Source of the DNA: Phocaeicola salanitronis DSM 18170
GTDB lineage: Bacteria; Bacteroidota; Bacteroidia; Bacteroidales; Bacteroidaceae
Assembly: GCF_000190575.1 (NCBI RefSeq)
Contig: NC_015164.1
Coordinates: 3,806,001-3,870,000 of the forward strand
Reading direction: 5' to 3'
Length of the DNA: 64,000 bases
The notes beneath the pieces were generated by a model. It saw only the letters and a list, made by a program, of their open reading frames with translations, made no database searches and was not told the DNA's origin. Of the stretch, positions 7,356 to 16,487 are shown in pieces. The position numbers and the translations under genes are program-made. Numbering within the stretch: position 1 is the stretch's first letter; each line of letters opens with the position of its first letter.

Positions 7356-10300
7356 ATGGATATGAAGACGAAACAACGATTGCCCTGGCTGATGATGATG
7401 TTCATCGGTCTGTTTCCTTTACTGGGGGTGGCACAGAGCTATGACCAGCTATGGAAAGAAGTGGAAATGTATCAGAAGAAAGACCTGCCTAAATCGGTCA
7501 TCGCTACGACAGGGAAGATTTATGCAAAAGCGAAGGCAGAACGCAACCTGCCTCAGCTGATGAAAGCGCACTTGGTGCGGGCTTCCCAGCAGGTTTCGCT
7601 TACGCCCGATAGCGCAGAAGTGGAATATGCGGCGTTGAGGCAATGGGCGGAGGAGGAAAAAGATACCGTAGGGCGTGCCGTGTTGCATAGCATTGTGGGA
7701 TCTTGGATGATGGCAAACGAACCGGACAGCATGGAGGCGGCTATCGCTTATTTCCGTGCTTCGGTGGCTCCCAAGGAGGTGCTGGGACGCACTTCAGCCA
7801 AAGAGTTCCGCCCGATGACCGAATCGGGCAAGCAAAGCGAGCGGTATTTCGGCGACAATATGCTGGACTTGCTCACCCGTACGGCTATCCAGCAGATGTC
7901 CACCCTGTATAGTCCGGCGCACTTGCCCAAGGCGAAAGCGTGCATGGAACTGTATGACGGGCTGATAGATTATTATAAGCAAGCACAGAACCGGGAGGCT
8001 GCCCTGCTCACTGAAGTGGCGAAACTCTGGTTCCAGAAACGGAGGATGGACAATTTTAAACCGTACCGCCTCACGGATGATGAGCTTATTGCCCGCCTGC
8101 ACGGGTTGATTGACACGTATGCCGGTCAGCCTGCATGTGCGGATGCATACGTGAAGCTGGTGGTGGCTTACCGCGATGCCAACCGCTTGAAAGAAGCCGT
8201 GGAGATGGCTCGCGAAGGGCTGGCGAAGTACTCCAAGGGCGAATGGGCAAAGGACTTGCAGGGGCAGATAGACTACATCACCCGTCCGATGCTGAACGTG
8301 GATATCCCTTTCCTTTATCCGAACTACGAAACCGATGCGAACGTGACGTATGCCAATATCGAAGGCGTTACGCTCGAACTCTATCGCCTGAACCTTGCAC
8401 CCACGGCGGCACAGCTCCAGTTCCGCGAAGAGACCGACCGCGATGCCTTGCTCAAGCAATACGGTACGAAGGTTTCCACCCGCTTCTATGCCCTCCGCGC
8501 CACGGAGGATTACCAGCGGCGCGATACCGTGTTGCGCTATACATTGCCCGGCGAGGGCATCTATATGCTGAAGCAAATCCCGAAGGGAGCGGAAAAGGGC
8601 ATCGCTTCGGCGGTGATGTTTGTCTCGCCCTACCAAGCCATCGAGCTTCCAGTACAGGGCAGGCAACATGAGTTTATAGCCGTAGACCGCCTGACAGGGC
8701 GTCCTGTTCCGGGTGCGGAGATAGTGACCTACCAGCTGAATATCTACGATGCGAAGGCAGGCTATGCCTTGTGGAACGTGCACCGGACGGATGCGCAGGG
8801 ACGGACGGCGTTTGAAGTACCGAAACGGACCGGCGCTTATTACAATGTGCGTACGCCCGGGCACGACTTTATGGCTATCACCCGGTTGAGTGCAATCGAT
8901 AGTGTCGTGGGAGTGGCTTCGGAAGGGTGGAAGAAACAAGCCGACCTCTTTACCGACCGTTCGTTGTACCGTCCCGGACAGACGGTGCATGTATCGGGTG
9001 TGGTGTACGAGCAGGAGGGAGACTCCACCCGTGCGGCTTCGTATGCCAAGGATAAGCTGAGGCTTTACCGGGGCTCTCAAAATGTAGGCGAAGCCGATGT
9101 GTGGACCGATGAGTTCGGTGTCTTCTCGCACGAGTTTGCCTTGCCCGATAACCTGCTTCCGGGTCAGTATTACCTGTCAGGTTATGACCGGTCGGTGGTG
9201 ATTCAGGTAGACGAGTACAAGCGTCCTACTTTCGAGGTGCGGTTCGACCCTTACAAGGAAGCCTATACGATGGGCGATTCGGTGCGGGTATCGGCTGAGG
9301 CAAAGACGTATGCCGGTGCTCCGGTGCGCAATGCCCGGGTGAAATACCGTATTGTCCGTACCGAAATGTCGTGGTTCCGCTGGCAAGGGGCAACGGAAGA
9401 ATTGCTTTCGGGCGAAACGCAGACCGATGCCGATGGCAAGTTTTATATCTGTGCCAGGCTGACAGAACCCGATTACGAGGCGGAGCATACCTATTATATC
9501 TATAAGGTATCGGCGGATGTGACCGATGGTGCCGGAGAGACCCGTCAGGGCGAACTGGCTTTGCCTGCCGGCGAGCAGACCCTCGGCTTGCAACTGAAGG
9601 GATTGAACGCAAATGTGATGCGCGAAAAGCAGGAACGCATCCAGGTGCAGGCGATGAACCTGAACGGACAGCCCGTGCAGGTGGAAGTGGCATACAAGGT
9701 ATATGCCTTGGATAAGGAGGGCAAGAAAGGTGCTTTGCGCTACGAGGGCAAGGCTGAGTCGATGCAATCGTTTGTGCCTTCGGGCGTGTGGGCATTGCCT
9801 TCGGGCAGGTACCGCATGGAAGTCTCGGCACAAGATGAAAAGGGCCGTCCTTGTACGGCAGAGCAGGATTTCGTGCTCTTCTCTAAGACAGACCGCACCT
9901 CGCCGGTAGAAGAAACCGCCTGGTTTTATCAAGACGGCGATAGCTTCGGAAGCCAGGAGCCGCCCACGTTCTATATCGGAACGAACGAGGAAGGGGTATG
10001 CCTTTTCATTGATGTATACGATGGACAACGGCGTATCGAATCCCGGCAAGTGACGCTGGATAAGGAACTCAAGGCGTTCAGCTTCCCTTATCGTGAGGCG
10101 TATGGCGATGCGGTGACCGTAGCATTCACCTTTATGCGCAAAGGAAACCTGTATACCAACCAGTCGCTCCTGACTCGTCCCGTGCCCGATAAGCGGTTGA
10201 TGATGAAATGGGAAACATTCCGCGACCGCCTGCAACCGGGCGGACAAGAGACTTGGACGCTGCACATCGCCCGTCCTTCGGGGATGCCGGCGGAAGCCAA

Positions 10301-13043
10301 CCTGATGGCTACGCTTTACGATGCTTCTTTGGACGTGTTGCGCAAGCACGACTGGCGTTTCGGGCTTTCGTTCCCACGCCGGGCGATGTACGTGCGTGCC
10401 GATTTCGCTTCGGCATTCCAGCGGGTACGGATGTACGGTGATTTCCCGATAACCTATCCCGGCGAGGGTTTCGACTTGCTTTATGGAGACTATAGCAGGC
10501 TATATACTACGTGGTTGGGAGGTTTCCGGAGAGGATTTACATTCTTGAGTCGTGCCAATGCGGTTCAGGAAGAAATGATGGAAGTAATGCCATTGAGTGC
10601 ATTGGAAGGAGCGGATATAGCTGATTTGCGTGAAGTAAGATATGATGCTACGGCTGCACCGGCTCCCGCTTTCCAAATGAAGAAAGGGGATGTAGGTGGA
10701 GGTGAAATACAAATCAGCATCGCCGATGTGAAGAGTGGAAGCAGTGCGGGCGCGGAACAAGTGCCGATGCCTGCCTTGCGCGAGAATTTTGCCGAGACGG
10801 CTTTCTTCTATCCCAACCTGCGCACCGATTCGTTGGGCAATGTGAGCATCTCCTTTACCGTGCCCGATGCCCTGACCCAATGGCGTTTCTTGGGCTTTGC
10901 CCATACGCGGGCTATGGATTATGGCTTGTTGGTTGATACGGTTCAGACCTCGAAACCCTTTATGGTGCAGCCCAACTTGCCGCGCTTTATCCGTAGGGGA
11001 GACCGTGCGGTGATAGCGGCTTCGCTGGTTAACTTATCAATGGAAACCGTATCCGGAATCGCCCGCATTGAATGGTCGGATCCGGTTACAGGGAAGGTCG
11101 TGGCACACGATAAGCAATCGTTCTCGGTAAGTGAAGGCGAGACGGGAACGGTGCATTTCACTTTCGAAGTGCCCGAAACCTATGATGTGCTGGTTTGCAA
11201 AATCGTAGCGGAAGCCGGTGAATATAGCGACGGGGAACAACATTATTTGCCTATACTGACCGATAAGCAATGGATGACCGAAACCGTACCTGTACAACTG
11301 GACGGAACCGAAACAAAATCGGTAGCTGCCGAGGAATTGTTCAACAAGCGGAGCAAAACCGCTACAGAGAAACGCCTGACGGTAGAGATGACCGCCAATC
11401 CGGACTGGTATGCCGTACAGGCACTTCCGGTGATTGGAAATCCTTCGGAAGAAGACGCCTTGTCGTGGGCTTCGGCATATTATGCCAATGCATTGGCTGC
11501 GCACATCGTCCGTTCGAATCCGCGCATCGAAGAAGTGTTCCGTACGTGGAAAGCTGAAGGAGCAGGGAAGGAAACCTTGCTCAGCAACCTGGAACGTAAC
11601 CAGGACCTGAAGAACCTTTTGCTTGCCGAGACACCGTGGGTTGCCGAGGCGACCGATGAAGCGGAACAGAAACGCCGTATTGCCTTGCTTTTCGACCTGA
11701 ATACGATGTCAAACCGCCAGCAGACAGCTATCGGTAAACTGGAAGCCTTGCAACTGCCTGACGGTTCGTGGAGCTGGTACAAGGGAATGACAGGAAGCCG
11801 TTATATTACCACCCAAATCGTCGAGATGCTGGCACGCCTGCAAGCCATGCAGGTGAAGCTGGACCAAGGCGTGGGCAACATGTATGTGCGTGCTGTCGAC
11901 TACTTGAAAAAAGAGGCGCAACAGGAATACGAACAGATGAAACGCCGGGAAGCGGAGAATGAGCTGACCGTATGGCCTGACGGGCAGATTGTACATTATC
12001 TGTATATATGTGCTATTGACAAGCTGGCGGCAAATCATGCCGACGGACAGGTGAATGATTATTTCATTGCGAAACTGGAAAACCGTTCGGCAGACTATTC
12101 CATCTGTGAGAAAGCAATGATTGCCCTGGTGATGCAGGGGGCAGGCAAGTCTGGTCAGGCATCCGAATTGGTACAGTCCATTAAGGAATATCTGGTAGGC
12201 ACCGAAGAAATGGGCCTGTATTTCGATACGCCGAAAGCTGCCTATTCGTGGCGAAGCTATAAGATTCCGGCTCAGGTGGCGGCAATGGAAGCCATCTACC
12301 GCATTGCGCCGGACACCAGTATGCTGAACGGCATGAAGCAATGGCTCTTGAAGCAGAAGCAGGTACAGGCTTGGGAAAGCTCCGTATCGACCGCCGATGC
12401 CGTATATGCTTTCTTGTGTATGGGAAGCGATACGCTGGGCGAAGGCGGAAGCATGGAAGCTACGGTAGGCAAGACTACCTGGCAGACTCCGCAGGATGCT
12501 TTGGGCTATGCCCGGAAGACCTTTACCGGAACCGATGCCGAGGCAGATGACATCCGTATCAGCCGTACCGGTGAAGGACTGGGATGGGGAGCCGTTTACG
12601 CCCAATACCTGGAGGATATGGACAAGGTATTGCCTTCGAAAGGAACCGGTCTGCAAATCGAGCGCACGCTCTATCGTGACGGAAAAGCCCTTTCGCGCAA
12701 TGCCGAGTTGCATGTAGGCGATAAGGTGACGGTGCGTCTGACTGTTTCGGCAGACCGCGATATGGACTTCGTGCAAGTGAAAGACGAGCGTGCCGCTTGT
12801 ATGGAACCCGAACAGCAGCTTTCCGGATATAGCTGGAGCGGAGGTATCGGTTATTATTTGGTAAGCCGTGATGCTTCTACCTCGTTCTTTATCGACCGGA
12901 TGCAGAAGGGAACCTACCAGTTGGAATATACCGTCTATATCGACCGTGCCGGAACGTATCAGGCAGGAAGTGCTACGGTGCAGTCGGCATACGCTCCCGA
13001 GTATAGCGGCTATACCGCAGGCGAGACCTTGACGGTGAAGTAA
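7356..13043 (+). CDS. Alpha-2-macroglobulin family protein lacking the thioester motif
   Basis: The protein has 1895 residues with an N-terminal signal peptide (LMMMFIGLFPLLGVAQ) and no lipobox, so it is probably periplasmic or surface exposed. A helical N-terminal part (to about 330) is followed by macroglobulin beta domains, including an MG2-like segment (DLFTDRSLYRPGQTVHVSG, near 525). The A2M core begins near 1145 (FFYPNLRTDSLGNVSISFTV; LPRFIRRGDRAV). A helical TED-like domain lies at about 1355-1750 (LQLPDGSWSWYKG). Bacterial relatives are thought to trap attacking proteases through a CxEQ thioester. At the expected place, about residue 1360, the sequence reads NPSEEDALSW, so the thioester is missing. 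The start is the ATG at 7356 (7362 is possible). The frame is intact and the gene is monocistronic. Confidence 0.85.
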   Translation: MDMKTKQRLPWLMMMFIGLFPLLGVAQSYDQLWKEVEMYQKKDLPKSVIATTGKIYAKAKAERNLPQLMKAHLVRASQQVSLTPDSAEVEYAALRQWAEEEKDTVGRAVLHSIVGSWMMANEPDSMEAAIAYFRASVAPKEVLGRTSAKEFRPMTESGKQSERYFGDNMLDLLTRTAIQQMSTLYSPAHLPKAKACMELYDGLIDYYKQAQNREAALLTEVAKLWFQKRRMDNFKPYRLTDDELIARLHGLIDTYAGQPACADAYVKLVVAYRDANRLKEAVEMAREGLAKYSKGEWAKDLQGQIDYITRPMLNVDIPFLYPNYETDANVTYANIEGVTLELYRLNLAPTAAQLQFREETDRDALLKQYGTKVSTRFYALRATEDYQRRDTVLRYTLPGEGIYMLKQIPKGAEKGIASAVMFVSPYQAIELPVQGRQHEFIAVDRLTGRPVPGAEIVTYQLNIYDAKAGYALWNVHRTDAQGRTAFEVPKRTGAYYNVRTPGHDFMAITRLSAIDSVVGVASEGWKKQADLFTDRSLYRPGQTVHVSGVVYEQEGDSTRAASYAKDKLRLYRGSQNVGEADVWTDEFGVFSHEFALPDNLLPGQYYLSGYDRSVVIQVDEYKRPTFEVRFDPYKEAYTMGDSVRVSAEAKTYAGAPVRNARVKYRIVRTEMSWFRWQGATEELLSGETQTDADGKFYICARLTEPDYEAEHTYYIYKVSADVTDGAGETRQGELALPAGEQTLGLQLKGLNANVMREKQERIQVQAMNLNGQPVQVEVAYKVYALDKEGKKGALRYEGKAESMQSFVPSGVWALPSGRYRMEVSAQDEKGRPCTAEQDFVLFSKTDRTSPVEETAWFYQDGDSFGSQEPPTFYIGTNEEGVCLFIDVYDGQRRIESRQVTLDKELKAFSFPYREAYGDAVTVAFTFMRKGNLYTNQSLLTRPVPDKRLMMKWETFRDRLQPGGQETWTLHIARPSGMPAEANLMATLYDASLDVLRKHDWRFGLSFPRRAMYVRADFASAFQRVRMYGDFPITYPGEGFDLLYGDYSRLYTTWLGGFRRGFTFLSRANAVQEEMMEVMPLSALEGADIADLREVRYDATAAPAPAFQMKKGDVGGGEIQISIADVKSGSSAGAEQVPMPALRENFAETAFFYPNLRTDSLGNVSISFTVPDALTQWRFLGFAHTRAMDYGLLVDTVQTSKPFMVQPNLPRFIRRGDRAVIAASLVNLSMETVSGIARIEWSDPVTGKVVAHDKQSFSVSEGETGTVHFTFEVPETYDVLVCKIVAEAGEYSDGEQHYLPILTDKQWMTETVPVQLDGTETKSVAAEELFNKRSKTATEKRLTVEMTANPDWYAVQALPVIGNPSEEDALSWASAYYANALAAHIVRSNPRIEEVFRTWKAEGAGKETLLSNLERNQDLKNLLLAETPWVAEATDEAEQKRRIALLFDLNTMSNRQQTAIGKLEALQLPDGSWSWYKGMTGSRYITTQIVEMLARLQAMQVKLDQGVGNMYVRAVDYLKKEAQQEYEQMKRREAENELTVWPDGQIVHYLYICAIDKLAANHADGQVNDYFIAKLENRSADYSICEKAMIALVMQGAGKSGQASELVQSIKEYLVGTEEMGLYFDTPKAAYSWRSYKIPAQVAAMEAIYRIAPDTSMLNGMKQWLLKQKQVQAWESSVSTADAVYAFLCMGSDTLGEGGSMEATVGKTTWQTPQDALGYARKTFTGTDAEADDIRISRTGEGLGWGAVYAQYLEDMDKVLPSKGTGLQIERTLYRDGKALSRNAELHVGDKVTVRLTVSADRDMDFVQVKDERAACMEPEQQLSGYSWSGGIGYYLVSRDASTSFFIDRMQKGTYQLEYTVYIDRAGTYQAGSATVQSAYAPEYSGYTAGETLTVK

Positions 13044-13058
13044 AAGGATGAGATAAAG

Positions 13059-13146
13059 GAAACGCAGAACAACGCGGATTTTCGCAGATTGATAAATTCA
13101 AAACAGTTTCTATAATTTGCGTGAATCCGCGTTAATCTGCGTTTCA
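13059..13146. repeat. CGCAGATT-type inverted repeat with a MITE remnant inside
   Basis: AACGCAGA...GCGGATT at the left is matched by AATCCGCGTTAATCTGCGTT at the right. The loop contains TAAATTCAAAACAGTTTCT, the terminal repeat of the MITE-like elements at 17810 and 20185. It separates the macroglobulin gene from the DUF1573 gene. Confidence 0.65.
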
Positions 13147-13168
13147 AATTTATTTCGATGCTTGGTTT

Positions 13169-13200
13169 TTTGTCTGTCTTTGATTTTCTCTTTATCTTTG
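13169..13200 (+). promoter_or_regulatory. Promoter of the DUF1573 gene
   Basis: TTTG at 13169-13172 and TATCTTTG at 13193-13200 are 20 nt apart, an excellent Bacteroides promoter 18 nt ahead of the ATG. Confidence 0.8.
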
Positions 13201-13218
13201 TTCTCTCGAAATTAGTAC

Positions 13219-14304
13219 ATGCAAAAGATGAAGAAACGGATTCTATTTTTATTCAGCATAATGCTTGGTGTGGCGCTTACGGCATACGCCCAGCCGAAAA
13301 TTACATTCGACCGCGAGAAGCAAGACTTGGGGTATATACTTTGGCGCAATCCCACTACAGTTACTTACCAGTTTACCAATACCGGTGACAAACCGTTGGT
13401 CATTTCGAATGTAACCGCTTCGTGCGGATGTATTGAGGTGGATTGGACCAAACATCCCATACCTGCAGGCGGTAAGGGAACCGTTAGCGCAGTGTTCGAT
13501 GCCGAAGCCATCGGACATTTCTATAAGGAAGTAGGCGTATATTGCAATGCCAGTGCTGTTCCCGTTTATTTGGAGTTCAACGGAGAGGTGACAGCCGATG
13601 CCAAGAACTATTCGTTTACGCATCCTTACGGATTCGGTTCGGTGCGCCTGAATCAGGAAGAAATCGAGTTTGAGAATGTCAACAAGGGGGAACGTCCGGA
13701 GTTTACGATTCTGGTGGCGAATACATCCAGTAAGACCTATACGCCGGTATTGATGCATTTGCCTCCTTATCTGTCGGCAAAAGCGACACCGGAAGTGTTG
13801 GGACGTGGCAAGAACGGAAAGATTGTGGTGACGCTGGACACCGATAAATTGCCGAAATTGGGCATTACACGCACTTCGGTCTATTTGTCGCGTTTCCCCG
13901 GTGACAAGGTTGGTTCAGATAATGAGATACCTGTATCAATCGCTTTGCTTCCCGATTTTTCCAAGATGACCGCACAGCAGAAGAACAACCCTCCGCAACT
14001 TTCGCTTTCGGCTACTCAATTGGAGTTTGCGGGCTTGAAGCCTACGCAAAAGAAATCGCAGCACATTGTCATTACCAATACCGGTAAATCGAATCTGGAG
14101 ATTCAGGATATGCAGGTAAACAGCATTGCTCTTGCCGTAAGCCTGAAAAAAACGGTCTTGAAACCTGGTGAATCAACAAAGATGAAGATTACGGTCTTGG
14201 CAGAGAACTTGTCGCGGGTAAAAGGCACACCGCGTGTGTTGATGATAACGAACGACCCGGCAAAGTCTTCGGTCACTATTCGTGTGAAGGCGAAATTGCT
14301 ATGA
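13219..14304 (+). CDS. DUF1573 domain-containing exported protein
   Basis: The protein has 361 residues. The signal peptide covers roughly residues 4-25 (KKRILFLFSIMLGVALTAYAQ); either the ATG at 13219 or the one at 13228 could be used. After cleavage comes a DUF1573 domain: FTNTGDKPLVISNVTASCGC is the family hallmark, with the paired cysteines of CGC near residue 70. A second Ig-like/ASPM-SPD-2-like unit follows at about 255-361 (LSLSATQLEFAGL, IVITNTGKSNLEIQDM). Such proteins are small periplasmic beta-sandwich proteins of unknown function, common in Bacteroidetes. It has its own promoter and is followed by a repeat-rich gap before meaB. Confidence 0.85.
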   Translation: MQKMKKRILFLFSIMLGVALTAYAQPKITFDREKQDLGYILWRNPTTVTYQFTNTGDKPLVISNVTASCGCIEVDWTKHPIPAGGKGTVSAVFDAEAIGHFYKEVGVYCNASAVPVYLEFNGEVTADAKNYSFTHPYGFGSVRLNQEEIEFENVNKGERPEFTILVANTSSKTYTPVLMHLPPYLSAKATPEVLGRGKNGKIVVTLDTDKLPKLGITRTSVYLSRFPGDKVGSDNEIPVSIALLPDFSKMTAQQKNNPPQLSLSATQLEFAGLKPTQKKSQHIVITNTGKSNLEIQDMQVNSIALAVSLKKTVLKPGESTKMKITVLAENLSRVKGTPRVLMITNDPAKSSVTIRVKAKLL

Positions 14305-14311
14305 TATAATC

Positions 14312-14460
14312 AGGAGTTAAGGAGTTAGAGAAGTTAAGGAGTTAAGCCGATACTTTTGCTGACATTTACGGCTCTATTGGCTTAACTCCTTTAACTTCTT
14401 AACTCCTTTAACTTCTTAACTCCTTTAACTTCTTAACTCCTTTAACTTCTTAACTTCTTA
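14312..14460. repeat. 17-bp tandem repeat with inverted flank in the meaB leader
   Basis: Four head-to-tail copies of TTAACTCCTTTAACTTC start at 14382, with a partial fifth. The stretch 14312-14348, built on GGAGTTAAGGAGTTA, is complementary to them, so the transcript ahead of meaB can fold into a long hairpin in several registers. The array ends about 12 nt before the meaB ATG. Confidence 0.85.
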
Positions 14461-14472
14461 AATAAAAAAACT

Positions 14473-15564
14473 ATGGAACACCCCGAAAACAATGAAGCAT
14501 ACAAAGGGTTGACGGTAAACAAGGGCATTGACCAGCCTGCTACGATAAACCCGTATCTGAAAGCAAGAAAACGTCCGAAACGCCGCCAGTTTACGGCAGG
14601 CGAGTATGTAGAAGGTATTCTCAAGGGAGACATTACGGTATTGAGCCAGGCGGTTACCCTGATAGAGAGTGTCAAGCACGAGCATCAGGCATTGGCGCAG
14701 GAAGTGGTAGAGAAATGCCTGCCATTTTCGGGCAACTCCGTACGGATAGGTATCAGCGGTGTGCCCGGTGCTGGCAAGAGTACTTCGATAGATGTTTTCG
14801 GATTGCATGTCCTGGAGAAAGGAGGCAAGCTTGCCGTGCTTGCCATCGACCCCAGCAGCGAGCGTTCGAAAGGAAGTATCTTGGGTGATAAGACCCGCAT
14901 GGAGAAACTTTCGGTGCATCCCGATTCGTTTATCCGTCCCAGTCCTACGGCAGGTTCGTTGGGGGGTGTGGCACGCAAGACGCGCGAGACCATTATCCTT
15001 TGCGAAGCCGCAGGCTTCGATAAAATCTTTGTAGAAACTGTCGGAGTAGGGCAGAGCGAGACGGCAGTGCATTCGATGGTGGATTTCTTCTTGCTTATCC
15101 AGCTTGCCGGAACGGGAGATGAACTGCAGGGCATTAAGCGTGGAATCATGGAGATGGCAGATGCGATTGTCATCAATAAGGCAGACGGAAACAACATTGA
15201 AAAGGCGAAGTTGGCTGCAGCCCATTTCCGCAATGCCTTGCATCTGTTTCCGGCTCCCGAATCCGGCTGGATACCCAAAGTGCTGACTTATTCCGGTTTT
15301 TATGGCATTGGCATCAAGGAAATCTGGGACATGATATACGAATACTTTGCATTTGTGAAGGCGAACGGATATTTCGAACACCGTCGTAACGAGCAGGCAA
15401 AATACTGGATGTACGAATCCATCAACGAGCAGCTGCGCGATAGCTTCTACAATAATCCCGCCGTATCTTCGCTTTTGGCATACGAAGAAGAGCAGGTGCT
15501 TTCGGGCAAGACCTCCTCGTTTTCGGCTGCACGGCGTTTGCTGGATACTTATTTTGGGAAGTAA
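14473..15564 (+). CDS. meaB: Methylmalonyl-CoA mutase-associated GTPase MeaB
   Basis: The protein has 363 residues, the usual size for the MeaB/ArgK G3E-type GTPase. Walker A is GVPGAGKST at residues 95-103. It is followed by LAIDPSSERSKGSILGDKTR (Mg2+/switch I area), ETVGVGQSE (switch II/Walker B area) and VINKADGNN (base recognition). In the family, GTP hydrolysis gates loading and protection of adenosylcobalamin in methylmalonyl-CoA mutase, part of the succinate-propionate pathway. The mutase genes are not in this window; meaB stands between a DUF1573 gene and a small exporter. Its leader carries an unusual 17-bp tandem array that may affect translation. Confidence 0.93.
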   Translation: MEHPENNEAYKGLTVNKGIDQPATINPYLKARKRPKRRQFTAGEYVEGILKGDITVLSQAVTLIESVKHEHQALAQEVVEKCLPFSGNSVRIGISGVPGAGKSTSIDVFGLHVLEKGGKLAVLAIDPSSERSKGSILGDKTRMEKLSVHPDSFIRPSPTAGSLGGVARKTRETIILCEAAGFDKIFVETVGVGQSETAVHSMVDFFLLIQLAGTGDELQGIKRGIMEMADAIVINKADGNNIEKAKLAAAHFRNALHLFPAPESGWIPKVLTYSGFYGIGIKEIWDMIYEYFAFVKANGYFEHRRNEQAKYWMYESINEQLRDSFYNNPAVSSLLAYEEEQVLSGKTSSFSAARRLLDTYFGK

Positions 15565-15577
15565 GTGTGATATTATC

Positions 15578-15708
15578 AGAAACACAGATTTTCGCAGATT
15601 AGCGCAGATTTTTTTGATTTACTATTTTTCGATTTACGAAGTACGATTTAATGCTCAAATAGCAGATAGTAAATTGTCAAATCGTAAATTAAAATAATCC
15701 GCGTTTCT
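15578..15708. repeat. CGCAGATT-type inverted repeat downstream of meaB
   Basis: AAACACAGATT/CGCAGATT units at the left face AATCCGCGTTTCT at the right. Between them is a weaker inverted pair, GATTTACTATTTT against AGATAGTAAATT. No gene is present in the 394-bp gap 15565-15958. Confidence 0.6.
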
Positions 15709-15779
15709 GAACTGACACATTATATATACCATGTACGGTATGAATTTGTGCATTTCCTTGAACATTTCGCACCGTTTCT

Positions 15780-15807
15780 GTAGAGACGATGTGCACATCG
15801 TCTCTAC
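15780..15807. repeat. 28-bp perfect palindrome, copy 1
   Basis: GTAGAGACGATGTG joins its exact reverse complement without a spacer. An outer inverted pair AATTTGTGCATTT / AAATGCACAAATT lies around it (about 15742-15835). The identical 28 bp recur at 48935-48962. The ends resemble the arms of the GTAGGGGCG element, suggesting one superfamily. Confidence 0.85.
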
Positions 15808-15886
15808 TACATGGCATATACAAAATGCACAAATTAATGTTGCGAGAAGTATAAACTAATTCTCAACATCTACTAAAATAAATAGT

Positions 15887-15923
15887 TTGCAAGGTGTGGT
15901 GTGAATAAAAAATCGTATCTTTG
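15887..15923 (+). promoter_or_regulatory. Promoter of the SMR exporter gene
   Basis: TATCTTTG at 15916-15923 is a strong -7 element. TTTG at 15887-15890 is the nearest -33 candidate, with a slightly long 25-nt spacer. I saw no guanidine riboswitch in the leader. Confidence 0.6.
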
Positions 15924-15958
15924 CCTCCACATTTTATTAAAAGAAATAAGAAAGCCGT

Positions 15959-16285
15959 ATGAACTGGATTATTCTGATTGTTGCCGGATTCTTCGAGTCC
16001 GGCTTTGCTTTTTGTTTGGGTAAGATGAAAGAAGCATCGGGCACCGACTGGTATCTTTGGGGCGCCGGTTTCTTGCTGAGTCTTACATTAAGTATGGTAT
16101 TGTTGGCAAAGGCAGTGCAGACGTTGCCTATCGGTACCGCCTATCCGGTGTGGACAGGTATTGGTGCGGTAGGTACAGTGGTGCTTGGCATCGTGTTCTT
16201 TCACGAGCCGGTATCCTTTCTCCGTCTTTTCTTCATCTCTACTTTGATAGCCTCCATTATCGGATTGAAGCTGGTCTCACATTGA
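15959..16285 (+). CDS. SMR-family exporter, Gdx/SugE type
   Basis: The protein has 108 residues and four hydrophobic segments, the exact size of small multidrug resistance transporters. The essential membrane glutamate is E13 (GFFESGFAF). The motif YPVWTGIGAVGT in the third segment is characteristic of the guanidinium-exporter (Gdx/SugE) subclass rather than the polyaromatic-drug EmrE subclass. Such proteins work as dual-topology dimers in the inner membrane, exchanging guanidinium or quaternary ammonium for protons. The gene is alone behind its own promoter. Substrate is inferred from the motif only. Confidence 0.85.
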   Translation: MNWIILIVAGFFESGFAFCLGKMKEASGTDWYLWGAGFLLSLTLSMVLLAKAVQTLPIGTAYPVWTGIGAVGTVVLGIVFFHEPVSFLRLFFISTLIASIIGLKLVSH

Positions 16286-16319
16286 TGAGTCGTTCTCTTT
16301 CAAGTTACCGTTCAATAAA

Positions 16320-16443
16320 AATTGAATACCGCAAACATCCCCTGTAGGGGCGTATCGCATACGCCCTGAAAACATCTTCGTGGATGAGTTGGCTCATTCG
16401 GGCGTATGCGATACGCCCCTACACAGGCTATTTTGCGGATTCG
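16320..16443. repeat. GTAGGGGCG stem-loop repeat, copy 2 (loop inverted)
   Basis: It has the same inverted arms as copy 1 and the same flank (GAATACCGCAAACATCCC) on the left, but the loop reads TGAAAACATC...CTCATTC, the reverse complement of the orientation found in copies 1 and 3 relative to that flank. It lies between the convergent exporter and SIMPL genes. Confidence 0.85.
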
Positions 16444-16487
16444 TTATCTTTTTTGTAGAACTCTGTGTCCGCTGCGGTGAAATGTTC

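Noticed and set aside
7794..9131. 445-codon open frame on the minus strand
   Set aside because: It lies entirely opposite the macroglobulin gene, whose protein has clear domains. The antisense product is His/Arg-rich without any family pattern.
15840..15958. Guanidine riboswitch ahead of the Gdx/SugE-like gene
   Set aside because: The short leader after the promoter shows no conserved ykkC-type core or stable paired structure.
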